Shown here: positions 1-11,030 of the stretch, piece after piece
How positions within the stretch are numbered: position 1 is the first letter of the stretch
How the letters are laid out: the number at the start of each line of letters is the position of its first letter
Origin: Chamaecrista fasciculata
Lineage: Eukaryota; Streptophyta; Magnoliopsida; Fabales; Fabaceae
NCBI GenBank assembly: GCA_003254925.1
Contig: QANZ01009509.1
Location: 77,247-141,246 of the forward strand
DNA length: 64,000 bases
Direction of reading: 5' to 3'
Position numbers and translations under genes: made by a program
Notes under the pieces: model-generated
Told to the model about the DNA's origin: nothing
Database searches by the model: none
Seen by the model: the letters and a program-made list of their open reading frames with translations, nothing else

Positions 1-661
1 TCTTGTGTCTTCTTGGAAGTTTGAACTTACTTTAACATATTCTGTGATGCTTATATTGTTGATTTAACTTCTTTACCTCTATGATAATGTAATTTTTATT
101 TTATTATGTACCAAAAATTGAATGTAACATTATATTAATTTATTAAAGAAGTTTTATATATGTGACGTCTAACACATAATAATTCATGCTTAGTTGAGCC
201 ATCCAGCTGTAGCTAATGAGCCTACTGGTTGAGTTTAAATGTTGCCTCTGGTGAGAGCCTGGGAGACAAGCAGTAGAAATCTTCAGTAATGCTTTTATGA
301 CATTGCATTGCATCTCATAGGCACCCTTATCATGGGTTATCGTTATTTCCCTTTAATACATGAATGGGATAAGCTGAAGTTGTAATTACCTAATGTGCCT
401 ATGGTCAATTAATTCTGAACTACCCAAGAGTATATTGCCTCTTTTTCCTGACCTACCTTTCCACTAGAGAGGCTTTACAAATCCGTTCTAAGTTGGTGAG
501 ATATGAAGTTTTTCTGAATATTCAAAATGATCTCATACCAATGTTAATTTCATTGATTGTTCAAAACCTGCTGTTACTTGTTATCATATCTATAGCTGCA
601 CTCTATTAATATCCCACTCAGTTGTTCTAAATTGGGTTTAATTTCAAAACCATGATTTCAG
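1..661 (+). other. Last intron (3' part) of the FPA-like gene
   Basis: AT-rich non-coding sequence ending in a pyrimidine-rich AG acceptor at 660-661, directly before the exon that encodes the SPOC/C-terminal part of FPA. I see no coding exon in it. The upstream RRM-encoding exons of the gene must lie left of the window. Confidence 0.75.
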
Positions 662-1790
662 ACCTGAATTCTTGGATTGCACTGCGAGGACTGGTCTAGA
701 TATGCTCTCAAAGCATTATTACCAAGCAGCTGGTGCTTGGGTTATTTTCTTTGTGCCTGAAAGTGATGTTGACATTGAATACTATAATGAATTCATGCAT
801 TACCTGGGGGAAAAGCGTCGGGCTGCAGTTGCTAAATTAGATGACAGGAACACTTTATTTCTCGTCCCTCCATCAGATTTCTCAGAGAAAGTGTTAAAGG
901 TACCAGGAAAGTTGAGTATATCCGGGGTAGTTTTGAGGCTGGAGAATCCTGGTTCAACTCCTGTGTCCATGCACAATCAAAACGAAACAAGAGACGAAAA
1001 TTTATTGTCCTATCATGGTGATTCATTGTATCCGAAGCCATCGATGCCGCCAGCTCCTACTCAACCATTCAAAGCTCATGCCATGGTTGGTGTATCTGGG
1101 TTTCATGATGGAAGAAGGGTGCACGAGTATCCTATTCAACAACAGAACCATACATCTGGGCCAAACTTTTCTTCTAACAATCTGCAGACGATGATCTCGA
1201 ATAGAAATTCAACATTACAACTACCAAATGGTGCCATTGAACCTCTTCCTCAAGAGCATCAGCTGGGCATTCAGAGGTCGGTGCCAGATATCGGTTCAAG
1301 TCAACGCAATTCATTGCTTCAGGAAATAAGACCTCCGGATTCGCTATCTGTGCCTGGGGGATCCCTGCAACAAGAGCAGCTTGCACATCTGGCTGCATCT
1401 CTTCTTGAACAGCAGAGGCAATCCGGAAGTGCTCTGAGTGTAACTGCATCCGATGATCCCAGGCTAACTAATAGAGTCAACGGTTCTGATACCTCTAGAT
1501 CATCCCAGAAATATGCCATACAGAACAACACAGTGAATGCTGAACTTGCAACATCACAATATGGTCAAATTTTACAGTTTCAAAAGCAGCAACAACAGAT
1601 GTCAAATGTGCCTCAAGTGTCACAGATGGTTCAAAGAGAGCCACAAAGAGCTGCGGGTAATGGAAATCAGCAGCTGCTGAATAATGGCTTGCAGGATGAC
1701 ACAGAAGCCGATCCACAGAAGCGTCTACAAGCAACATTGCAGCTGGCTGCTGTTCTTCTTCAGCAAATTCAACAAGGAAAAGGAAGTTGA
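662..1790 (+). CDS. FPA: Flowering time control protein FPA, last coding exon (partial gene)
   Basis: FPA is a nuclear RNA-binding protein of the spen family. It controls 3' end choice and poly(A) site use and thereby promotes flowering through the autonomous pathway. This exon opens in frame at 663 with PEFLDCTARTG, continues through the end of the SPOC domain (AGAWVIFFVPESDVD, then RNTLFLVPPSDFSEKVL, then SGVVLRLENPG) and runs into a long Gln/Ser/Asn-rich tail with several QQ runs. It stops at 1788-1790. The order of SPOC followed by a Q-rich tail, and the wording of the SPOC segment, match plant FPA. A start at 672 would be only an internal TTG; the true start and the three RRMs are outside the window. 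The tail is intact, with no frameshift. The identification is by recall of the family and the functional statement comes from Arabidopsis. Confidence 0.9.
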
Positions 1791-2973
1791 ACAAAGCCAG
1801 GCTCTGCTGTTTGTTGCTTCTTTCTATATGCTTGAGCATGAATCCATTAGATGAGTAAGGACTTGTAAATGGTATGGTTAATTAGAGTCAGTTTTATGCA
1901 GGACTTTTAGGCTATCTGTGATTCATAATATAATACTTTTTTTTGTATTTCTATCAATCTATTGTTAACTACTTGTACCCTAGATCTCCCATTGCATGTT
2001 TGCTCCTAAAGTTTCATATTTAATGGCTAATTATGGTGCGGATACTTCCTTAGCATTCAATTAGTAAAGGAGAAGATATGGCGTTAGTTCTTTTGTAATT
2101 TGCTAAAAGATTGTTTATAAAATTATCATAATGCGGAGCAATTTTTTCCAATAGACTCAATTATGGAGAATTTAAATGTAAAAAAAAAAGATTGAAGAAA
2201 AAAACACCACTTGTTATGTGTTGTTAGAAAATCTAACAAACAAATACTTACAAATTAAGAAACCATGGCATGCTAATACTTGGATGACAGAGAATAGATG
2301 TACCTTTGATGGAAAAAGACCAGTAAAATCTAAATTTGTTGAAGTTTCTGAAGTTTTCCTAAGAAAACGTGTTAGTAAAATTTTAGAGCTATGTAATGTG
2401 GTATGTGATGTGATATATTGTGAACTGTTAAATGCAATTTCAAACATTACTTTTACAAGATTTAAACTTTAGTTGAGCTGATTGTTTTTTAGCAAATGAG
2501 CTGATGTATTTTTTTAATTGTCAAAATCAGCTTAATTTGTGTTTACCCAGAAATTTTGACAAGTTGGATTATAAAAATTTGGACAGTTTGAGCAGTTTTA
2601 AATAAATATTATAATCGGATTGCTCACACTACTCTAAAATAATTTTTAATTAATTAAAAATAATTTGTTTAATTAAATTAAACTAAACCAATAAAATAAC
2701 GGTTGAGGCAATTCGGTTGAACAATTTAAAAGTTTTTTTTTTTTATTAATCAATAATAATATTAAAAAAATATTTACAAATAGTGAGTCAACATTAAGGT
2801 TTGAAAGAAAAAAAAGACAATTAAGATTAGAGGTTTGAGAAAAAAAATAATGAAGAATGAGAATAATAATTAATCTATAAATAAAATGATATAGTTTTAT
2901 TAGATAATAAAATATCATAATAAAAAGATATACCCAATTGCATGATGATTGAAGAAAATGATGATAATTTATA
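1791..2973. other. FPA 3'UTR followed by AT-rich spacer
   Basis: The first 150-200 bases are the likely 3'UTR, with AT-rich polyadenylation-like signals around 1920-1940. The rest is AT-rich sequence with poly-A/T runs. Short open frames on both strands at 2214-2472 and 2673-2918 show no recognisable protein. The last nine bases (2965-2973, taatttata) are the left target-site duplication of the next element. Confidence 0.6.
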
Positions 2974-3589
2974 GAGCAAACCCCCTTTTTGGTCCCTCAA
3001 TTGTTACTGAGTCGAGGAATCGGTCCCTCAATTGTGGGAAACTACAACTCAGTCCCTCAATTGTACAATCCCGTTTACGTTTTGGTCCCTCACGTCTGGT
3101 CCGTTAGTGATAGAGGTGTTAAGTGATGACGTGTCACCGTTATCTGCTTAGGTGGCCGTTAAATGCTTAGTTGAGGGACCAAATCCTCGACTCAGTAACA
3201 ATTGAGGGACCAAAAAGGGGGTTTGCTCAAATTAATATCCAACTCATTTCCACTTGACACCTCATTCAAACTACTCTCTTGCAATTTGGTCCCAAAACCC
3301 CTAAATCCCCTAAAACTTTTTTTAATCCTCTTCTTCATCTTTTTCATCTTCTTCATTCATTTTAGTCCCAAATCCTAAAAATAAAATTGTAAAGTATCCC
3401 AAAACCTTTCCAAACATTCCAATTTAGTCCTTAAATGTATTAAAAACCCTAAAACCCTAAACCCTAAAAAAAATCTACTTTGAGTTCATTCATTTTATCC
3501 CATTATTCTCAATTTATTAAATCATAATTAAAAAAAAAATTTTAGTCCCTGAACCCTAATTTCTTCATCTTCATCTTCATCCTCATTCC

Positions 3590-4040
3590 TCTCTCATCTT
3601 TCATTCCTCACCGCCGATCCTACTGCTTCAACCAAATCCTCAAACATCAAAATGGCTCGATTCTTCAAATCCTTAAACATTCTATCGCTCGATTCTTCAA
3701 TTTCTGGGTTTGATTTCAAGTTCACAACCATTTTGGGCGTCGCGAGATACATTCATTCATTTCTTAGGGATCGAATTCGAATTGGGGGAGAAAGTTTGGG
3801 GTTTCTTTCAATTTTGAAGAAATTCCGAGAGAATGCGTGCGACGGATGATGAAAACTCGTCATCGCTGTCGTCGTTTACCCATTTCGGCCGTTCGCTTTT
3901 GAGTCTCTGTCGCAACCATCGGGTTCACTCCATGGAAAGCTCAACGACGCCACATGTTCACTCTGTCGCGACTTGCTTTCTCTCTCATGAGTCTCTAAGC
4001 TTCTCGATTCCTTCCTTCACTGCCACGAGAGCTTTTCGGC
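3590..4040 (+). other. Unique internal segment of the fold-back element, possible captured sequence
   Basis: This stretch has a more even base composition than its surroundings, with a CT-rich lead and then an ATG at 3652 opening 65 codons (starting MARFFKSLNILSL). It resembles a 5'UTR plus first exon, as found in gene-capturing MULEs. I do not recognise the protein, and it may equally be non-coding. Confidence 0.3.
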
Positions 4041-4046
4041 TGATGA

Positions 4047-4047
<1 letters not shown>

Positions 4048-4090
<43 letters not shown>
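4048..4090. repeat. (TGA)n microsatellite
   Basis: An uninterrupted run of TGA/GAT triplets inside the fold-back element. A shorter, related run lies at about 4142-4160. Confidence 0.9.
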
Positions 4091-5115
4091 ATGAACTGAT
4101 GATGAACTGATTTTTTTTAAATTTTTGGATGATGAACTGATGAATGATGATGATGATGATATGAACTGATGATGAACTAATTTGTTTTAATCAAGAATTG
4201 ATGAATTGATGAAACTTGTGTAATCTTTGGTTCTGGTTGTGTAGTTTTAGGGTGTTGTGGTTTGGGGTTTGGAGTGGATGAGAAGATAAAGATGATGAAA
4301 GATGATGAAAGATGAAGAGGAAAGTAGGATTTAGGGACCAAATTGCAAGAGAGTAGTTTTTTTAGGGGTTTAGGATTTAGGGTTTAGGGGTTTAGGGTTT
4401 TAGATTTTAGGGTTTAGGGGTTTAGGGTTTTAGATTTTAGGGTTTAGGGTTTTAGAGTTTAGGGTTTTAGGATTTTAGGGTTTTTAATACTTTTAAGGAC
4501 TAAATTGGAATGTTTGGAAGATTTTTGGGACACTTTACAATTTTAGGAATTTAGGGTTTTAGGGTTTAGAGTTTAGGATTTTAGGGTTTAGGGTTTAGTG
4601 TTTGGGGCTTAAGTTTTGGGTTTTTAATACATTTAAGGACTAAATTGGAATGTTTGGAAGGGTTTTGGGATACTTTACAATTTTATTTTTAGCATTTGGG
4701 ATTAAAATGAATGAAGAAGATGAAAAAGATGAATAAGAGGATTAAAAAAAAGTTTTAGGAGATTTAGGGGTTTTGGGACCAAATTGCAAGAGAGTAGTTT
4801 TAATGAGGTGTCAAGTGGAAATGAGTTGGATACTAATTTGAGCAAACCCCCTTTTTGGTCCCTCAATTGTTATTGAGTCGAGGATTTGGTCCCTCAACTA
4901 AGTATTTAACAGCCACCTAAGCAGATAACGGTGACACGTCATCACTTAACACCTCTATCACTAACGGACCAGACGTGAGGGACCAAAACGTAAACGGGAT
5001 TGTACAATTGAGGGACTGAGTTGTAGTTTCCCACAATTGAGGGACCGATTCCTCGACTCAGTAACAATTGAGGGATCAAAAAGGGGGTTTGCTCTAATTT
5101 ATACGTTAAATATAA

Positions 5116-5540
5116 GGATAAATTACACTTTGGTAACCCTATGGTTTGACCTTATTTCACTTTGGTACCATGTGGTTTGAAATTTGACATTTTGGTACCC
5201 TGTGGTATTCTCTATTAACACTTTGGTACCCTTTGGAGCTATTTTGTAATTTTAACTATAAAATATTTTTCAAAAATTACATATTGACCTCAAAAAAATT
5301 TCAAAAAATTACAAATAGGTCCCTGGATACATATTATCTAGGGACTAAAATGAAAACAGTAAAAAAAATAGGGGTCAATATGTAATTTTTGCAAAATTTG
5401 TTATAGTTAAAATTACAAAATAACTCCAAAGGGTGTCAAAATGTTAATGAAGAATACCACACGGTAGTGTCAAGTTTCAAACCACAGAGTACCAAAATGA
5501 AATAAGGTTAAACCACATGGTACCAAAGTGTAATTTACCC
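5116..5540. mobile_element. MITE with long inverted repeats, 9-bp target-site duplication
   Basis: The left end GGATAAATTACACTTTGG and the right end CCAAAGTGTAATTTACCC are inverse copies with one mismatch. The flanking 9-bp duplication taaatataa at 5107-5115 and 5541-5549 is perfect. The inverted repeat continues inward through repeated 'ctttggtacc' phrases. There is no coding capacity. The size and duplication length suggest a Mutator-type MITE. It lies only 21 bp right of the preceding element and about 40 bp left of the RPB12 TATA box. Confidence 0.85.
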
Positions 5541-5577
5541 TAAATATAATTATATATAATAAATAAATAAAAATGTG

Positions 5578-5586
5578 TATAAATAG
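5578..5586 (+). promoter_or_regulatory. TATA box, probable RPB12 core promoter
   Basis: The motif TATAAATAG lies in GC-richer flanking sequence, about 40 bp after a MITE and about 50 bp before the next insertion. It is the only convincing TATA box upstream of the RPB12 ATG, now 1.5 kb away because of the element at 5638-7072. Assigning it to RPB12 is inference from position. Confidence 0.5.
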
Positions 5587-5637
5587 AGGCTTCGGCGACA
5601 CAGTCAACAAAATTTCTCAAGATTTAGGGTTAACAAC

Positions 5638-7072
5638 CAAGGCAGTCAAGATCTAGATTTAAATCGTAAGATCGTAAGATCTTACGATCTTGCAAGACCA
5701 ATCCTAGTTAAATCGGATGCAGGATCGATTTTGACCAAAATCGGAGCAAAATCGCTTGTTTGTTCGTAAGATCGGTAAGATCGTACGATCTTATCGATCT
5801 TGTATATTTTTTTTAAGCTTTTTTTTTTTTAAAAAAAAGGCCCAATACGGATTTTTTTTGTTTTCAACTCCAAAAACACCAAAAATATCAAAAACCCTAA
5901 CGCCTAATTCCCTTCCTCATTCACAATCAGACTTGCGACTTGCCTCCTTCTCCATCCTTCGCGTTTGTCTCGTCGTCCTTGCTTCCCGTCGGTTCTCCTT
6001 GCTTCCCGTCGTCGGCTTCCGGTCATCGTCCCGTCGTCGTCGTCGCGTCATCTTCGTCCAGTCGTCAGCTTCACGTCGTCGTCGTCGTCGGTTTGTCTGA
6101 ACTCCAATCTTATTTTGCGTTGTGTCTGAAGTCTGAACTGAGTGAACTCTAATCTTGGTGATTAGTTTAGGAAGAATTTGGCCCTTTGATTGGTGTGTCT
6201 CTGTTAGTGTTTTCTGGTATTATATAAACAACATAAGAAATAGGGAAGAGTAATTATTGGAGATAGGCATATTCTAAAATGACTGAGAATAATACCAAAT
6301 ATCAATCCCATTTACAACAAACGCCAAGTTCGAATCTGATTGTCCCATTTACAACGTTGGAGCCTTTGAAATTGTAGTAATTGGAGATTAGTATCTTAGT
6401 CTTGGCTTCTTGTGTATAATAATTAATTCTGCAATTGATTAATGCCTTTAATTTCTTTAGAGCAAAGCTCAACAATTTTCTGTACAAAAAAATTAGCTTT
6501 TGACTGAACTTATGATAAACATTTTAGACATCTTGATATTAGTTAATTGCATGTTTTTGAGACTATAAATTAATGATGTTGGATAAGGATGTCAAACAGT
6601 TTATTTTGGATTCCCATATCACTGTGCAGAAATCTGTGTAGCTTAGCTTAATTAAGGATGTGTTATTTTAATTACATGCCCTTCATTAGTTTGGGAAGAT
6701 TTTAAGGCGAATTGGTCCCTACCAGTTTCGCATGGTTTCTGGTCAATGGGAATAGGATAGCTTTAGTTGTCAATCTGTGTAGCTTTTAATCTTTCCTTTG
6801 TTGTATGTTGTTTTCATGTCTTATTATATAAAGAAGATAAGGATTTTGAGACATGGTATAAGCATTTATATTATTATACATACTCATAAGTTATAAGATG
6901 AATTTATGACTTATGAGCATTTATATATATATATACATAAATAAATATTAGTAATTGTTTATATGATTTATATAATATTTTTTTGAGGAAATTCATAGGA
7001 TCTTACGATCCTCGATTCGATCTATCTTATGCCCCTTCTGATCTTGAGTAAGATCTCGATCTTGACTACATT
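5638..7072. mobile_element. Mutator-like insertion between the TATA box and ATG of RPB12
   Basis: A perfect 9-bp duplication gttaacaac flanks it at 5629-5637 and 7073-7081. The ends match as inverted repeats just inside the termini: GTCAAGATC near the left end against GATCTTGAC near the right. Both ends carry reiterated 'gtaagatc/gatcttac' phrases (5665-5810 and 6998-7068). The interior includes a GC-rich CGTCGTC-rich stretch at 5920-6100 that looks like a captured leader sequence, but I recognise no protein. No transposase is seen. Confidence 0.75.
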
Positions 7073-7116
7073 GTTAACAACAGCCTCAGCCTCCGACTTC
7101 GCAGTTCGCCGAAGCC

Positions 7117-9463
7117 ATGGATCCTCAACCTGAGCCTGTAAGCTACATCTGTGGCGGTATGTTTACTCTTGATGATTTTCTGTTTGCTTGCTGAGAATGT
7201 TTATTCGGAAGCTGTCTTGCACTTTAATTTATTTGAATTTAAAGACGGTTTTCTGAAACCTATCATCTCTTTCTTGAACTCGCGACCAATATAGCTTACT
7301 TTTCTTCTCCTCACCTCCCGTACGTTTATTGTTTATAGAATAGTATGTGATTTTGACATGTTTTCTGTAGATTGTGGGATGGACAACACTCTGAAACCCG
7401 GTGACGTGATACAGTGCCGAGAGTGCGGTTATAGAATTCTGTACAAAAAGCGCACTCGTCGAAGTAAGCTCTGTCATCTCTGAATGCCTTGTTATGGCGT
7501 CTTATTTTTCCTAGTACCATTAGGAATTAGGGCTTGGTTTGTGTTCTATATCCATCGTTGGACTCTTGATTCTTTTATCACTTGGACGTTTCCATTGACA
7601 TACTTAAAATTTCATATGAGCAACTTTGGCAATTACCACTATCCATAGGCATAGTGTGAAGGTAAACGCATGCCCAATATATAATTAGTAATTAATTAAT
7701 GGTTGAAAGAGCTGGGTAATATAGTATACGGTATTTACATTATGCATGGATGCCAACATGGATGGAGAGAAACCTTGTTTAATTTTCAGTGATGCAGTTA
7801 GTTATTACTTTTTATGAATTTCTTAATGTTTACAAGGTCTTCAAAGTAAACTGTTGTAGTTGTTAGTTCCAGTTTTAAATATCATCTGGATTACTCTATT
7901 CCTAAAAACATCAGAAATTAAAAAAGACTGATATTAAGATATTGTATAGTTTTGCCAATTCAGAGAATATAAATTCGGGCCTTGATGAGCGGAAATGGGA
8001 AAAGTATATATAAGCATAAACTAAAATGTATATGATATTAAGGCTCCCCTATTATAGATATTTAGTTGTTGATTTATCTTGGCACTATTTGGTAGGGTTT
8101 GGTATGTGGATACTCTTATTTATCGAGTACACAGAAAGCTAATACTTATAATAGATTTCAATTTGGGATTTATTGAAAAATTCAAAGCGTACCCCTCTTG
8201 GTGTAACCAGAACTGACTATTGCATAGATTTACACACATTTCTGCCTTTTGAATGGTACAACGCTGAGTCATTTTGGTATAGAATTTACAGGCAACTTTA
8301 TCTCTGCTACCTCAAGTTTGCATCTAAACAATCACTACTGACTACACTTGAACACTTAAGACTTCGTTCCACAAGCTTTTCTGCTGTCTTCCCCCCACCC
8401 CCCACCCCCCTTGTTTTTGTATAGTGCATTGACTTAATATTTTATGTTGAAATGATTCAATGATAAGGTTTAGGAATGCATTTTCTTGATCGTTGGTTAC
8501 CTATCAATTGTTTCATTGTTGGACTTGCATTTTCTTTTTCATACTATAAAGTATACATCATATAATACTCTCTCTCCCTCTCTTTTCCACTGAGAAATGG
8601 GAATTCTGCTTCAAGGCTTAATACTTTCTTCTGTCTTAGGATTTAGCCTACTTACCCTTGTGCTATATACTGATACTCGAAATTCAGGGCGGCTTAAGGT
8701 TATAGCATCCCTTATTTTGCAGCACTTATGCAAGTGCAACTTCTTTGCTGATTATATATTTTGTCTCATTCTATATCAAAATGTGCTTAGATAATGAACA
8801 CCTTACCTTCTCTTTATTCTTTTAATAAAAACCGTTTCATGTAGAACTTTGCATGCCCTTATCGCAAGCTATTATTTTGGTTTGTCTTGGAATTTTTAAA
8901 TTGGTTTCTGTGAGAGGAAGTGCCTCCTTATCACTTGATTTTATCTTATGAACTTGATGCAACTGGACTATTAGATATCAAGTTTATATCTACTTGTTAG
9001 GGCTTTTGGTCTCGTGGTGCTACTCCCTGAAAATATATTTTGGTTTCCTTACTTTATTAGGAGATGAAATATTTGACATGTATAAACAACAACAATCAAA
9101 GCCTTTTCCCACAAAGTAAGGTTGACTATATGGATCACCTAATGTCAACGTGTTCTATCTTTGCACATGTGTTAGGTTATCAATACATATTTGACATGAA
9201 TCCGAAAAGAAATATTTAAGATACATTTCAGTCATTAATTCAGTCATATATGATGTTTCTTTATACTCTGATACCTAGATTACTGTGTTCATGAAATAAA
9301 AGATTTTTCAAGTATGTCAATTTGAACGATAATTTTGCCATCTCGGTTGAAACTGTGGGGTATTATTTCTCACAAACTGCTGTTTGTGCATGCAAAATAT
9401 GGACTGTGCTCAGACAAATCATTTTTTTTTTTTTTTGCAGTTGTTCAGTATGAAGCACGTTGA
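7117..9463 (+). CDS. NRPB12: RNA polymerases I, II and III subunit RPABC4 (RPB12)
   Basis: RPB12 is a small zinc-binding subunit shared by RNA polymerases I, II and III in the nucleus. It has three exons: 7117-7156, 7371-7463 and 9441-9463, with GT..AG introns of 214 and 1977 bp. The joined reading frame is 51 codons plus stop, the usual length of the family. The protein begins [16 protein letters not shown], has the zinc ribbon cysteines C12, C15, C29 and C32 (CGDC and CREC), and ends with the conserved basic tail KKRTRRIVQYEAR. The first ATG gives the family N-terminus, which fixes the start. Upstream, a 1.4 kb transposon sits between this ATG and the nearest TATA box, so the leader must be spliced over it or a new promoter used. 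A broken second copy follows in tandem. Confidence 0.95.
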
Positions 9464-9860
9464 AGAAAATTGTCAGCTCGCGACGTCGGAAAGAAACTGC
9501 CCGCAAATTATCATAAAACTATAAAAATGTTCTGAACGGTAGCAGCATCCTAGTTATAACATGTTTGCCTATAAAACTGAGGAAGAATCCAACTCTATAA
9601 CTGTGATTAAATCTGCTTGAGTAGTGCATTTGCGTGTTGAGTGGGATTGAAAGTTCTATTTTTATAAAATGTGATTAAATCTTCTCAAGTAGTTGCATTT
9701 GCGTGTTGAGTGGTATTTAATGTCAGAAATTTAGTGTAGTTATAACTTGCCCGTTGTACGTGTATTCTGTGTGAATGGAAAATTGGAGAGGGCAGGGATT
9801 ATAGGTCTATGCTTATATTATCCTCCTTAACCATCTTCCATTTATTAAAACAGGCACTAA

Positions 9861-10087
9861 CTAGTAAAAAGACTCACGCCTATCATTGAATGATTTAGAA
9901 ACATCCCTATAAAGAGCATCAACACACACATCAGGAGGATGCTCAAAAACAGTAAAACTATAATCAAAATCAGTACAGCATTTCGCCAGGCAATCAGCAA
10001 CACAGTTACATTCGCCATAAGCATGATGAATCCTCACTTCCCACTCTTGCTCCAAGAGCTTTCTAATTCGTGATGTAATTTCAAAGT
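9861..10087 (-). pseudogene. RNase H-like fragment of a LINE-type element
   Basis: On the minus strand a frame reads RKLLEQEWEVRIHHAYGE, then CNCVADCLAKC, then a short tail with HPPDVCVDALYRDV. This is the usual end of plant RNase H domains found in LINE-type retroelements and their host-like relatives (W-x-V-x-I-x-H-x-Y-x-E-x-N-x-x-A-D-x-L-A). Only this terminal part is present, without an upstream catalytic region or start. It lies in copy 1 of the RPB12 duplication and is absent from the same place in copy 2, so it was either inserted after the duplication or lost from copy 2. Confidence 0.6.
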
Positions 10088-11030
10088 TTTATAATAGCAA
10101 AGGCTAGATTTTTCGTTATGGTTAAAAAATCAATTATGACAAATCACTATGCAAATTTAATCCAAAGCAAGCACAAAACTTTTTAAAAAAATCACTCAAA
10201 TCATAATCATTTTTTTTTTAAATTTAACTTGAGCAATTCAGATTTTTTTACAAAAATTAAGAAGTTAAAAGATTTTTTTTTCTTTCATTTTGATCGTTAT
10301 ACAATTTATATACTTTCATATAATTTTTTTTCTCTCGACTATTATTATTACATATATTATAGTTTTATTAAAATATGCTATGTTGCTTCCTACTACCAAA
10401 TTAAAATGGTACTATGGTCTATCAAATTATAATTTGATTTTGGCCTAAAATCTGAATTATCTTGTTTGTTTTAAATTAGATTATAATCTACAAAAATCTT
10501 ATATCTTAAAATACTCGATTACTATTATACCCGTATTAACATACCTATAATTATCTATACTTCAATATATATTCAAATATATCTAAAAGGCATTTTACTT
10601 ATTTTATATCACCTCTCATTTATTACTCCTACAACAATTTCTCTCCATCACATCACTTTTCACAAATTCTCTTTAAACTTTTTTCTAAATTATTATAATT
10701 AACTTTTTACTTTTAATTATTTTTATTATTAAAAATAATTTATATCCTTCTTATTTAAAAAATTAATTATGTAAATTCAAAAAATAAATTCAACCAAAAT
10801 ATTTAAAAAGGTCAAAGGGTCATTTTGGTCCTAAATGTATGCCCTAAAGTTCATATTGGTCTATAATGTTTCAAATTGTTCTTAAATGTTTGCAAAATGA
10901 TTCATTTTTGTCCTAAATATTAGTAAAATGTTTCATTTTGATCCCGAACTATTAAATTTGGTCATACTTCTCTTGTCTTTATATTTCAAATTCAAAGGAC
11001 TTGTTAAGATGAACTCGTAGCTCTGAAGTC

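Larger units (their letters stand above)
2974..5094. mobile_element. Mutator-like fold-back element with 9-bp target-site duplication
   Basis: The ends are GAGCAAACCCCC and its inverse GGGGGTTTGCTC. They are flanked by a perfect 9-bp duplication, taatttata, at 2965-2973 and 5095-5103. The inverted arms are very long (about 2974-3448 and 4618-5094). The outermost 255 bases of each arm (2974-3228 and 4840-5094) are themselves bounded by inverted copies of the terminus, so each arm carries a small palindromic unit. The middle holds degenerate TTTAGGG-like repeats (3440-3470 and about 4360-4620), a GAT microsatellite and a roughly 450 bp less repetitive part (3590-4040) with a 65-codon open frame that I do not recognise. 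No transposase is visible. The 9-bp duplication and long arms fit a non-autonomous Mutator-like (MULE) element. Confidence 0.85.

Noticed and set aside
2214..2472. Overlapping open frames on both strands
   Set aside because: No splice sites, family motif or leader; AT-rich spacer with chance lack of stops.
5756..6152. Possible small gene in the CGTCGTC-rich part of the element upstream of RPB12
   Set aside because: The frames are low complexity (Arg/Ser/Val runs from CGTCGT repeats) and lie within a transposon; it may be a captured leader, but coding cannot be supported.
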